Assembly: GCA_011634665.1 (NCBI GenBank)
Contig: WAEK01000006.1
Span: 1,868,501 to 1,932,500, forward strand
Origin: Mortierella sp. BCC40632
Taxonomy: Eukaryota > Mortierellomycota > Mortierellomycetes > Mortierellales > Mortierellaceae
Direction: 5' to 3'
Length of the DNA: 64,000 bases
Numbering within the stretch: position 1 is the stretch's first letter; each line of letters opens with the position of its first letter. This document shows, piece by piece, positions 39,293-50,221 of this stretch. The notes beneath the pieces were generated by a model. The model was not told the DNA's origin. It searched no databases and was given only the letters and a program-made list of their open reading frames with translations. The position numbers and the translations under genes were made by a program.

Positions 39293-39299
39293 ATAAATA
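39293..39299 (+). promoter_or_regulatory. TATA box of the small Ser/Thr/Pro-rich gene
   Basis: TATAAAT lies 106 nt before the ATG at 39399 and is followed by a C/T/A-rich leader, a spacing typical of strongly expressed fungal genes. Confidence 0.75.
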
Positions 39300-39398
39300 C
39301 CCCACCCTGCCCCATCTACTCAACCTCATCCTTCACATCCACTTCTTCCCTCACTCAACACATCCACAACCAAAAAAAAATAACCAAATACTCCAACC

Positions 39399-39716
39399 AT
39401 GTCTTCCGTCACTGTCGAACCCTCCGTCACGGTCTCTGTTGAGCCTTCGGTCACTGTCTCTTCATCTCTCAACGTTTCTTCTACGGTCTCTTCGGAACCA
39501 ACAGGCCCCTCGTCCACCCCTTTGATCCCTACCTCTCTTGTTCCTTCACCCAACGCCACTACGGGCCTTCCCCCTAGCTTTTCGACTACTCCCCAGCGCA
39601 CGACCTCTACTACTAGCCCTTCCCCAACCAAGTCGGATGCCTCTGCCACTCGAAAGGGCTTGACCCTTATGGTCCTCGCAATGGTGGTCCTCCCCGCTAT
39701 CATGAGCGCTCTCTAA
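39399..39716 (+). CDS. Small Ser/Thr/Pro/Val-rich protein with hydrophobic C-terminus
   Basis: A single exon of 105 residues. The ATG has a favourable context (CCAACC before it) and a well-placed TATA box. The N-terminus repeats a Val-Thr-Val / Glu-Pro-Ser unit three times, and most of the protein is Ser, Thr and Pro, a composition expected of a heavily O-mannosylated wall protein. The last 20 residues (KGLTLMVLAMVVLPAIMSAL) form a hydrophobic segment that could be a GPI signal or a tail anchor. Oddly, there is no N-terminal signal peptide, which would fit tail-anchored insertion or a missed upstream exon. I do not recognise a family. It lies between the inverted ABCC genes, 250 bp from the ABCC-2 stop and convergent with it. 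Confidence 0.7.
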   Translation: MSSVTVEPSVTVSVEPSVTVSSSLNVSSTVSSEPTGPSSTPLIPTSLVPSPNATTGLPPSFSTTPQRTTSTTSPSPTKSDASATRKGLTLMVLAMVVLPAIMSAL

Positions 39717-39966
39717 GCACTCGAACAAGACGGAAAAAAAGAAGAAAAAAAAAAAAGGGTCGCCCTACCTTCACTGTGGTTGCGACCCTAAAAACAAGTA
39801 GACCAAATTCCCTGCCCTTATGTACTTTTCATTCTCCTCTCTTCTCACCATAATTTTGCCCCTGTGCAGCCGATTAAAATTACTTTGTAACAACTCCAAA
39901 AAAGAAACTGGTTATTTATGGGTTTTCTGAATGGATGACCAATCTACACTTCTGGGAACAGAGTAT

Positions 39967-40794
39967 TTAATGGTTTCCGGACTCCTTGGCAAGAGAGTAA
40001 AACATTGAGTTCGGGTTCGCAAGCAGATTGGCTGGTGTGTCAAACTCGGCTACTTGCCCCTGGTCAAGGACCATAATCCGGTCATTATCCATCACCGTGT
40101 TGATTCGGTGAGCAATCGTCAGGATTGTACAGTCGCTGAACTTTTGGCGGATGACCTTCTGGACAAGTGCATCGGTCTCCAGATCAATGGCTGCTGTCGC
40201 CTCATCCAACACAAGCAATGATGTCTTTCGAAGCAATGCTCGAGCAAGACAGATCAACTGGCGCTGACCCACCGAAAAGTTCTCACCCTGTTCCAGTACC
40301 GTCGCATTCAACCCTCCTTCGAGTGTCGACACATAGTCCTTCAAGTGCGAATCCTCCAAAGCCTGCCACAACTCGAGATCTGACTTTGTTCCAATAGGAT
40401 CAAGATTGAAACGGACAGTGCCTGCAAACAGGACTGGGTCTTGAGGAATGATCGAGAACCGCGATCGCACATCATACAGACCGATGGTTGAGATGTCAAT
40501 GCCATCGACATAAATCTCACCACGGAACGACTCGATGATACGGAACAGAGACAGAGTCAAACTAGACTTTCCGGCTCCAGTGCGACCACAGATACCAATC
40601 TTTTCGTGAGACTGGATTGAGCAGTTGAGGCCCTTGAGGACAAGCTCAAGGCCAGGGCGATAACGGGTCTCGTAATCCACAAATTCGACACGACCATGAG
40701 CAGGCCACTCTTGAGGTGGACGATTCTCCTCAACAATTTCTGGAGCCTCGGACTCTAGCTCGATATACTCTTGCACTCGTTCAACGGAAACAAT
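39967..40794 (-). repeat. Near-identical tract 3, ABCC-2 arm
   Basis: The inverted partner of 33093-33920, covering NBD2 up to and including the stop codon, with about four differences. Confidence 0.85.
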
Positions 40795-43700
40795 GTTGGA
40801 CTCGATCTCTGTATACTGGCGGACCATCCAGTTGAGAGTTTGAGTAATGCTGAGAGCATAGGTCAACGATAGACCAACGAGACCAGGATCGACAGCAATG
40901 TCCCTTGACAATGACACCACAGACAAGAAAGCGGCTCCAAAGATGATCAATGAACTCAAGCACTCGAGTCTAAAGGCTAGCCACCGGTTTCCTGCAATAG
41001 AAGGGTAATACGCTCGTTGGTTCTGATCAAGTCGGTACTCATTTCCAAGGATGAATCGTTCTTGTTGGCGGTAGGCGCGAATTGTGCTGACGCCTCCGAT
41101 GGTTTCCTGGAAGTAGGCAAAGATAGGCGATCGGGTAACAGAGTCCAGACGTCGTAGTTCTCGACAGGATGCCAAGTAGTATCGTTGGAGCCATAGATAC
41201 GCCAAGATAAACGGAATGACTACGATGATAAAGCTTGGGGTCGAAATCGTCACGACTAAAAGGACAGAAGCGACTGAGAACAGTGTTCGTGCATAACTGG
41301 CAATACAGCGAGGTAAAACTTCGTCAATCGTGCTCAAGTCCTTGCTGAATCGATTCAAAATACGACCCATGGGTGTGGTATCAAAGAATGACATGGGTGA
41401 GCGAAGAATACTCTGTAGCATTTCTTGGTGCAGTACGCGAGAGGAACGGATGGCACAAAAGACCAGAAGATGGATCGCTTGATAAACGACCAGCACTGCA
41501 TAGACCACACCAATGGCTGCATAGATCAAAGCGTAGTAGAGAGAGCTATGCTTGCTCTGATCACTATCATTGCTCCAGTAAGTGAGCCAGAGTGTTGTCA
41601 GGATCAGCACTCCTTGGGCGAGGATACCAGTTAAAAAGAAAATAACTGTTCCTGTGATCGAGCATGCTTTGGCATAAGCAATGTAGACGCCCGAGTCAAC
41701 GCTTCCCTGCCTCATCCCTTCTTCTGCGATGATGTTTGAATTCATATTTTTGACTTCATCCTTCTTTTGCTGCTTTGCTGATGCTTCAGAGTCGTTGTGA
41801 ATCCTAGCACTATTCAAACTTTGGACACTCTTTCGTCGAACAGAGTTTGGTGAAGTAGGCTGGAACAGCGATGGATTGTGTTCAATGATTTCTTCAATGC
41901 TTTCAATGGCGTCTCCAGAAATCTCGTCGTCCTTTTGGGAATCCTGTGCAAACTCGGTAAATAGCTGATAAATGTCCGATTTCTTTTTCTCCTGTAGTTT
42001 TTGGAAGTTGCCTTGTTCAACAATGCTACCATTCTTCAACATAATGATAGACGTGGATTGGGCGAGATACCGAAGGTGATGGGTCACAAAAACTCTAGCC
42101 TTGTCCGCAAGTAATCCTTTGGGTCCGATCACCTTGTCAAAGATGGCTCTGCCTACATGAGCATCAACTGCCGAGAGAGGGTCATCCAACAAGTAAATAT
42201 CCGCTTGAGCGTACACAGCACGGGCCAAAGAGATTCGTGCCTTTTGTCCGCCTGACAAGTTAATGCCTCGCTCTCCAATCTCGATCATGTCGCCTCCTGG
42301 AAGCATTTCAAAGTCTGGGAGAAGACAACAAGCTTCGACGGTCTTTTGGTAGTATACAGGATCGTAGGCATTTCCAAAGATAATGTTGTTCCTCAGCGTG
42401 TCGTTCATGATCCAAGCTTGCTGAGGGACGAAGGCAACGGAGCCTCGGATACGGATTTCACCCGAAATGCGCTCGAGATCTCCACAGATAGCAGAGAGCA
42501 GAGAACTCTTTCCCGAGCCAACACGACCAATAACGCTCAGAAGAGCGTTTTTCTGGAGCGAAAAGTCGATATCCTGAAGCACTGGCTGATCTTTTTTACC
42601 CCAGCTGTAGGTAGCGTTATTGACCAAGAGGATGTACTTGTCAGAGGCGTTGGTCGGGCCAGCCTGATCATGACGGTAGTCTTCAATGATGATGGCGTTG
42701 GGATCGATCTCTGAGCACACTAGGAACTTGTAAACACGGCCAATGGCAACATTTGCCTCGACACACGCACTGTTGTTGGATTTTAGATGGTAGAGGGGTT
42801 AGTGAACGGAATAGAGAACATAGTGATGCCAATAGTGAAGTGAAGTAGCCTTACCTGATGACAAATGGAAGCATCGAGAGAGGGAACGAAAGGAGGTTGA
42901 ACAACGAAATGGCCGTGAAGACGACATCAGCCGTCATAGTTTTTTTCATGATCAACGTGTACACCGAAAAGGTTGCGAGAGAGACCACAAATGGTGTGCA
43001 TGCCCATGTGAAGTCCCGAGCACCACCAAGGAACCCAATCTTTTTCATAATGGCTAGTTCATGGTCATTTCTGATTGTCAGGACTTTTTGAATAAAAGTG
43101 TTCTCCCATGCGTAGAGCTTGATGACGCGAATGCCATTCAGGATCTCGTTCATGAGCTTGATACGCTCATCCTTGTTCTTCATTTGAGCCTGCTGGAGTC
43201 CTCTTACAATGATCATCATTTTTGCGTTGATAGGAATGCTCAATATCATAATAGCAACTCCAGCAAAGATAGCCCAGCCCATAGTTTCGTAAAGAAGATA
43301 GAGCGCGATAGTGATCTGGAAAACTGCACTCCAAATGATATGAAGGTACGTGACAAGGTCCTGAATCTTTTGTGCATCTATAGCCATATGGTTCACAATC
43401 TCTCCTGCCTATGATAGCAGGAACATCCAACATCAAGTCTATCAGTCAATTAAACTAAGAAAAAACGAGAAGTTCAAGACTTTGAATACATACTGTAAAC
43501 TCTTGTCGGGCAACATTTGATAGCCGAAGTGACTTTTGGTACACTGCCGTGACAATGCCCGCGCGAGCATGCATTCCTGTGCGAAGACAGAGGTGAAAAT
43601 ACTGATGCACCACCGTTGTCTGGGATAAACCGCATACGAGCATGAGGATTGCTATAATATACCCTCGCTGCAAAGGCTGGGGATTGGATGTCTTGTAACT

Positions 43701-45285
43701 CATAACAAATCGCAGCATTTCTCGAAGGAGGATGGGCTGAACGAATCCTAAAAGATCATTCGCCACCTTCCAGAGTCCTGCAATATAGAAAGGTCTTCCA
43801 TAGGCATCTGCAAGGGCACGGAGCAAGCTTGGTCTACTCATGGCGTCCAACAGCAACAAAAAAAAAGTTAGCGTCTAGTCTGCGTGTCCGTGGAAAGATA
43901 ACCAAGAACGAATTGACAGACGACAGGCTTTACTTTTCTTTCTTAAGCTGCTGACTCCAAGATTGCTCAAACCTGTCCGAAACACCCTTTGACTGGTCCT
44001 GCTTCCGTAGTGACCAGAGGTCGCTCATTGTCAATGGCTTGGCATATCCTTTGCGCATTAAGCCTGTGACCCATTGGAAGGATGCAATCGAAAACACATT
44101 GGCCTCTTCCTCGGGACATTTTTCCTGTGGATTATGGAAAGATCCACCGAAAAACCACAAGTTAGCACTCTGATGTTTACGATAATCTGCACAGTTTTTT
44201 TTTGTTACAACCCCTTGGTCTGTGCGACCATCTCCCGAGGGTCAAAATTTGAAGATGCCTCTTTGCATGATTCTGATGTCTGTTGATACACTGCGTTTGC
44301 TACAACACCATCCCTTTCCCACGAGAGTGCCTGGCGTTCTTTTTGCAAGACCAAAACAGTGAGGACGCAGAAGACACTTACAAACTCGTCATCCTCCAGC
44401 CGTACTCCAGAGTCTTTGTTTAGGCACTCAAGAATAAAGACGAACAAAGTCGAAAGACCCTTGAAGCACAAAAATATCAACAGTCCTTGTTGAAGCCGCT
44501 GCTCGTCATCCTCGGGCGATGCAAAGGTGCCATCAGGTCCAAACACATTCCTTGCAGTACAACCGAAGGCGACGGTACGCAGCTTAATCAAAACGGATGC
44601 GAACAGTAGAAGCCAGAAGAGGAGGAGGGTGTTCGAGGACCTAAACGACTTTTGGTTCTCGACTATTGTCAAGGCAAAGGCAAAGGGGAGCACTGCAATC
44701 TCTAGACCTGAAATCACAAGCTCAAGACTAGCCCTGCCAGAGCTACTGACAGTCCTTAAGCGCTGCTCCTGCGCGAGAACCAAAGCCGATGCGATTGCAA
44801 TAGCACCAATCCCTATCTAGTTGTGGGTCCAAAGTTAAACGAACGAGTAAGTGGAGGGAATAGTGTCCGAGAGAACGGGCTGCTCATTTAAGCCAATTGG
44901 CTATCAATATTAGGCGCGTTTTCGCACCGCTTTGTGTCCTCATGTCCTCGCTATGGCCCTTGGAACTAAAGTCAAGAAAGTAAATCGCTTACCAGCTTGA
45001 GTAACTGTCTCCATTGACGGGATGGATAGCGAAGGTTCCGTTGTCGGAGGAGGAAGATCAAGCGAGGAACACCCACAAAAATGAGGAACACTATAGGGAT
45101 GCCCTTCACAATCGTATCTTCGAAGCAGGGCGTAAAGTCAAACGGACACTCTGGGTCCATCGGGCCCTATGAAGAAGAAAGACTTAGTGTGAATGGTCCC
45201 TAGAAGATATATTTACGATGATGCAGTGGATATAGTGTGATATGTTTACCCATGAGCTGCCAGAGCGACATTTCCACATTGACAT
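39967..45285 (-). CDS. Full-length ABCC (MRP-type) transporter, copy 2
   Basis: Seven exons in transcript order: 45285-45250, 45166-44993, 44816-44382, 44124-43934, 43833-43494, 43408-42855, 42769-39967. They give 1510 residues. Exon count, phases and several exon lengths (36, 174, 191, 554 nt) equal those of copy 1, showing common descent. The layout is again TMD0 - TMD1 - NBD1 - TMD2 - NBD2 with intact Walker A, signature and Walker B motifs; NBD1 has the MRP-type aspartate. The TMD0, TMD1, linker and first half of TMD2 differ from copy 1 at many residues, so substrate range may differ. NBD1, part of TMD2 and all of NBD2 are almost identical to copy 1 even at synonymous sites. The acceptor of exon 5 could also be 3 nt upstream (43836), still in frame. 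No frame break is seen, so both copies appear functional. Confidence 0.93.
40823..40978 (-). repeat. Near-identical tract 2, ABCC-2 arm
   Basis: The inverted partner of 32911-33066 in TMD2. Confidence 0.75.
42137..42488 (-). repeat. Near-identical tract 1, ABCC-2 arm
   Basis: The inverted partner of 31393-31744 in NBD1. Confidence 0.85.
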
Positions 45286-45984
45286 GTTGGATGGCAAACA
45301 GCAAGCAGGTCGAGGCGGGGAAGTGCGCTCTCAGGTTCACTCAGAGAGAAGACCCACTAGGTATGGTGGTGATCTGAAGATAATTTGGAGAAACCTAGTC
45401 CGGAGACGATTTGGCTAGGACAGGGCGGAGCAGCCAGGAGGAGGAGGCAGAGAGAGAGAGGAGTATTGGTGAGGGAAACAAGGGAGAGAGAGTCCTTGAG
45501 AACCAAGGACAGGGCAAGGGTGGAGCGAGGGAAAACGCGTGTGCGTGTGTGCGCGTGAGAGAGAGAAAGAAAGAAGAAAGGAAAGAAGGAAAGAAGGAAA
45601 AAAGTGAGTGAGTGAGAGAGATTAGGTGAGTAAAGTGAAGCAGTCTGCACTTTTAAGATGTTGTCTCAAAGGTTGACGGTAAGTAGGGGGGCTCACCAAA
45701 AAAATTCCCCACGCAAAATCTTTGCCCTCTGAACCCATTTGACATTAACCACAGGGCAAACAACCACCTCCTTTCAACTCGGAAAGTACAATGCTTTCGT
45801 CTTTGTTACACCCGTGTACCTGGTTTTTCTAGCCCGACTCCGCACCTAGCTCCGCCATGCTCCTTCACTCCTTTGCCTAGCGCCTGCTTTTAAGGCCGCC
45901 TCTTCAGACAGTTCGCACATTACGTTGTTTGTAAAATCCTGTGTATATTTCTCCCAGTAGAAACAAAAAAAACACCACCCGATT
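45286..45984. other. Upstream region of ABCC-2
   Basis: It contains a purine-rich GA/GAAAG stretch at about 45433-45625 on the plus strand, which is a CT-rich leader on the ABCC-2 strand. The 3' flank of the next minus-strand gene follows. No gene is seen. Confidence 0.6.
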
Positions 45985-46467
45985 TTATTTGATCAATGCT
46001 GGCTTTGGCATAAATGTTTTTCTCTTGTTACCCTGACTCTGTTTTCCATACATCAACTCGACATAGTCAGGGCGTGGCTTCGACTTGTCAAGGTCTCCAC
46101 TCTTTGATTGCCGTGATTTCGATTGAAACGTTGCAGCCTTTTTCGAAACCTCGTTTTCGTTTTCCATGTCTTCATCCTCGGACTCCAGATCATCTAGATC
46201 TTTGATAGCCTCCTTGATCCCTCCATTAAGCTGCATTTTATATGCGAGAGAGGCCTTGGGCGGGTGTGCTCCAGAGGACTTTTTAGAGATGGTAGGGTTG
46301 GCAGTCGCAGAAAGAACATCATTTTGCTTCTTGCCTCCCTTGGCTGTCTGTGTTCCTGTTGATGCTGCTGCAGAGTCAAAGAGACTTGACTCGGTACTCT
46401 TTGTTAACGACAAAAGCTGCTTCTCCTTGCGAGTTGGCCGCTTAAAAAATTTTGCAGACTTGCCCAT
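45985..46467 (-). CDS. Small basic protein, probably nuclear or nucleolar
   Basis: A single exon of 160 residues. The N-terminus (MGKSAKFFKRPTRKEK) is strongly basic and looks like a nuclear or nucleolar targeting sequence; I have seen similar starts in uncharacterised fungal proteins. The middle is Ser/Thr-rich, with an acidic segment (DDLESEDEDMENENE), and the C-terminus is again basic, with PDYVELMYGK. Alternating basic and acidic low-complexity segments are common in ribosome-biogenesis factors, but no named domain is visible and I assign no function. It is divergently paired with NCA2 across 209 bp. Confidence 0.75.
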   Translation of the reverse strand: MGKSAKFFKRPTRKEKQLLSLTKSTESSLFDSAAASTGTQTAKGGKKQNDVLSATANPTISKKSSGAHPPKASLAYKMQLNGGIKEAIKDLDDLESEDEDMENENEVSKKAATFQSKSRQSKSGDLDKSKPRPDYVELMYGKQSQGNKRKTFMPKPALIK

Positions 46468-46676
46468 GGTGAACTGACAGAAGGACTGATGAGTTGAGAA
46501 GCATGGAAAAGGAAAAGGAAAAGGAAAAAAAAAAAAAAAAAAAAAAAAAAGGAAAACAGGAAAACGTGACTGGCGCTTTCGACCGGCCCAAAGGTTTGAA
46601 GATGGTCCGCGACCACGCGTCTCACAGGTCTCTTCTGATCAGCCAATTATTCTGACCTACCCACAACTTAACCACA
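46468..46676. promoter_or_regulatory. Short divergent promoter with poly(A) tract
   Basis: Only 209 bp separate two divergent start codons. The spacer carries three GGAAAA repeats and a 26-nt A run (46525-46550), suggesting a shared nucleosome-free promoter. The role is inference. Confidence 0.6.
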
Positions 46677-49320
46677 ATGGGTACATTCATCACGGATAAG
46701 CTCCAGCACCTCAACAATGATGTAGTCCAGCTCTTCCATCTCGATGCTCAACCGCCTTTGGATGACAGTGGCAGCAAAACCGGGTCCATCAACGACAGTC
46801 CTAGTCTTGGTGGCCCTTCATCTTCCAATAGAACCAATGCAGCTCTAAACACAAACCAGCACGAACGCACAAAGTCAGAAACGGATACTATTAATCTTAT
46901 TTTAGGCCTACGCGCGTCTGTCAACGCGCTTGACCTTCGTTCGGGATCGCTTCCTTCAATGGACCGGGTTCTTGCAGAGATTGAGAAAGTTCAAGATATA
47001 ATCGCCTCGTCCGCCTCGAACAACCTTTCCGAGGATGTCTGGGCCAAGGGTAGTCAGGTCTCCAAGCTTGAACACCTGTTCCTGGCTAAATGCACAATCG
47101 CTATCTATCTAAACTTACTTGATATCATCCTGAACGCGACCTTACCCTTGGCAACGGAGATTCAATACTGGCAGTCGTTGCTTGATAGCACATCTTGGAG
47201 AGCGCTCTACATTTTGCAAAGTAACAAATATGTCCCTTAGCATTAATTGCGGTGAATCGCCTCTGCGCTGCAAGTCAAGCGTCTACTAACATCTCCCTAT
47301 TATTCCGCCCTGAATTTTGTCCGCTATCAGCCGCACCACGTAGGGCTTACCATCTGACGAAGGAGATCATTCAAAAGACTTGCGAACACCTCGACTCACA
47401 TCTCTTGGAAGCTAGCACGGACCAAAAGACTGATAAGAAATCTCGTCTTCTCCAGCTGATGCAGCATTTCCCTTCCTTCCTCAAGCACTATCTCACTACG
47501 CGCCCAGTTTCGTTTCATGTTGCTGTTCACTACGAGGTCGCCCATCACCGTCACAAGCTCCAGCAGATCCGTGAATATCAAGCAGAATGTTTGGGCCTCC
47601 TAGCCGAGCAAGGCCTTAACCTTGATCCGGAACCAATCCAGACGGGTGAACGATCTGAAGACGTTGAAGATTATGTTCAAGAGCAGGTCTCGAGAACACT
47701 GTGTCTCATGGAAAGAGTCCTCAAAAAGGCATCTAACGACATGGTTGCGTTCCTTTCTGACCCTCAGCAACAAAAGGTCATGTCCCGAAGAGCTGTTGCT
47801 CGGTCCTTGACCATCCTAGGCAACATGACTGGAATCAACAATTTGTCATCTGGAGACACCTTCATTCATCTCAAGGATATCATTCAAATTCAGATCCCCT
47901 GCTATGTGGAACAGACGGAGAATCAAGCGCGACATTTCTATCGACCCCATTGGCTTACGCGTGTTTGGATTCCGATTCTAGTCTCATACTTTGGACTCAA
48001 ATATGGTATCTCCTACATCACGGAGCATCGTGCGGATCTCGACAAGTTTTTAGACGAAGCTTGGGACACGGTCAAGAGGTTTGTGACCGATTGGGTCTGG
48101 GAACCTTCAATGAGGATCATGTCTATTATCAGGCACGGCGACGATCAAGGCTCCCTTCAAATGCTTGGAAACGAGAGTCTTCAATCGGACATTGCTGTAA
48201 GTCATTTGTCTGGATTTACTCGTCATCTTCAATTTAACTTTACCCAATAGTAGAATGAGTATAAAACTGATGTCGCGTATCTGGAATTTTTTTCTCCCCG
48301 CTGCATGTTAAATAGAGCCTTGAACGAATGGTCCTTGACTTTAGTAAACAGCACTACAGTTTGACACCAGAGCAACTAGCACCTCTATCAGAAGCTGTCC
48401 ACAATGGCGATATTTCCGTAGTGATGCGTGCATATGAGCACGAACTGAAGGTACCAAGCTTTTACCCAGTTAAAAGTGTGATAACGTTGTTATTTTTTTC
48501 TTCTTCTCTGGAAATCCTCAAGGAAGATTCTAAACCATGATTTGTATGATGCGTCGTTTAGCACCCATTACGTGGAGCAATCCAAGGCAACTTGATCCAG
48601 ACACTCTTGATTCAGGTCCAAAAGACTAAGGTGGATGTTGAAGTCGCCATGGCAGCACTTGACAAGCTGCTGAAGGCGAACGAGCTCAACTTTGCGTTTT
48701 TGGCAGTCAGTCCCAGTTTGTTGTTACTCTGGGCTGCCTCGGCTCAGGCAAAGAATTACTGGCAAAAAGCCGCTGGCCGTAACCTTGGTGTTGTCTCGCT
48801 TCAGATGCGGAATTCGTTGAGACAGGTGGAGAGACTCTTGAACCTGGCTTCTGCTGATGCAACAGAGGAAGATCGACTTCGGGTCTTGACGCACCAAAGT
48901 GGAGGATCGGAGAGAAGTGGAGTCATTTCCCCGCGCCGACAGAAACAACATCTTTCGGGCTCGAAAAGTAAGGACTCGTCATTGGAGGACTATGATGAAC
49001 TTTCAGCTTCATCTACTACCTCAACCCCCACCGAAGAGGAGCCGCAATCATCCCGCTCAAGCCAGCTCTCTCCTGATCGATTGATGAGGATGCGAGCAAA
49101 GAAGGGCATGGTTCCTTACAGAACCCAAGGCTTGATCCTTTGTGAAGTGCATCTGCTAAGAACGTTTGCAAGACGGTTGACTCGATCAGGAGGATTGCGG
49201 GACAAATTCATGGAAGATCTACGGGAAATCGAGGAGAGCTCATTCACCGTCTATCAACGACTCCGCACCACTGAACGCATGTATCGCACCTATGGATTCC
49301 TTGGACTTTATCACCAATAA
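46677..49320 (+). CDS. NCA2: NCA2-family mitochondrial protein
   Basis: Four exons, 46677-47220, 47331-48196, 48316-48450 and 48562-49320, give 767 residues. The segment HYSLTPEQLAPLSEAVHNGD starts the conserved NCA2 region, which continues through HPLRGAIQGNLIQTLLIQVQ and a hydrophobic stretch (FAFLAVSPSLLLLWAA). A second hydrophobic segment lies near WIPILVSYFGLKYGISYI. In yeast, Nca2 is a mitochondrial membrane protein needed, with Nca3, for correct expression of mitochondrial ATP synthase subunits 6 and 8; how it acts is not known. A Ser-rich acidic insert interrupts the C-terminal part. All introns are GT-AG and in phase. Confidence 0.88.
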
Positions 49321-49401
49321 AGTAGTTGTTTGACTAGTCCTTTAATGAATGAGCTTTTAGTGCTGGTTTATTTACTCAAGCTTAAAACGAACCATGACTG
49401 T

Positions 49402-50189
49402 CTACTCCGTGAGTCGGCTCTGGAAAGATGTGGATCCGGAGGACGAAATCTATAGAGTCGTAGAGTAGATTTTCCCAAGGATGAGTGGAAATCCAATAAT
49501 TGGCATTTAGAAAGAGCACATTTACCCCTATACTTACTGCACTGTTCATCATTCTTTGTTTCAAGTCGACTATTGGAAGGGAAAAGAGGAAAACAGTTTA
49601 TGAGCAGAGAGATTCCTAGATTTACCAGAAGGTCCAACCCCACCCTCATTCTCCCTGTTTGACACCTTACCAAACTCTGCTTCACCCAGCTCTCTGAATC
49701 TGATAGAGTTGTTTGCGGGAGAGTGGTCGTATAGGGTTGACTCTGAACAAGAGAGCTTGGCGCGCTGTTGAGCCAGTTTTGCAAAGATAGTGTTCTCCTG
49801 ACGGTACATTCGATGAGCCTCCTTATTTACGGCCTGCCGCTCAACGACGGTGTCTAGCACGCACTTCTTAAAAACGGCCTTGATGTAGTGAAGCACATGA
49901 AAGAGGTAGTCGCGATGTGGCTTCCACTGCGGGAACTGGTATTGAAGCGCCAGCTGTCCATATTCGTCGATCAGTGGGTGAAACATATCGCTCAAGAAAT
50001 GGACCGTTGGTCGTCGATCAGGGTACTCTGGTGGGATCATGAGCTTGAATTTAAAGACGGCATCGCGATAGTACCCCTTGTGCACAAAGAGCGTCCCGAA
50101 CCATACTTGAAAATGGACCAAATAAAAAGGGTCAGCTTACTTAACTTTTCCTTGGTCACTCGTGTGGTACACAACCTGCTGATGAGATG

Positions 50190-50221
<32 letters not shown>

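Larger units (their letters stand above)
35883..39398. other. Gene-poor region with microsatellites between the ABCC genes
   Basis: About 3.5 kb without a convincing gene. Open frames exist (for example minus 36782-37279) but have no recognisable domain. The stretch carries two CT repeats, a CAC repeat and AT-rich patches. The right end is the promoter of the small Ser/Thr/Pro-rich gene. A tRNA-like B-box motif near 37498-37510 does not fold into a full tRNA. Confidence 0.55.

Noticed and set aside
28408..45285. ABCC pair as an assembly duplication artefact
   Set aside because: The copies differ clearly in introns, TMD0, TMD1 and linker, so they are true paralogues. Only parts are near-identical.
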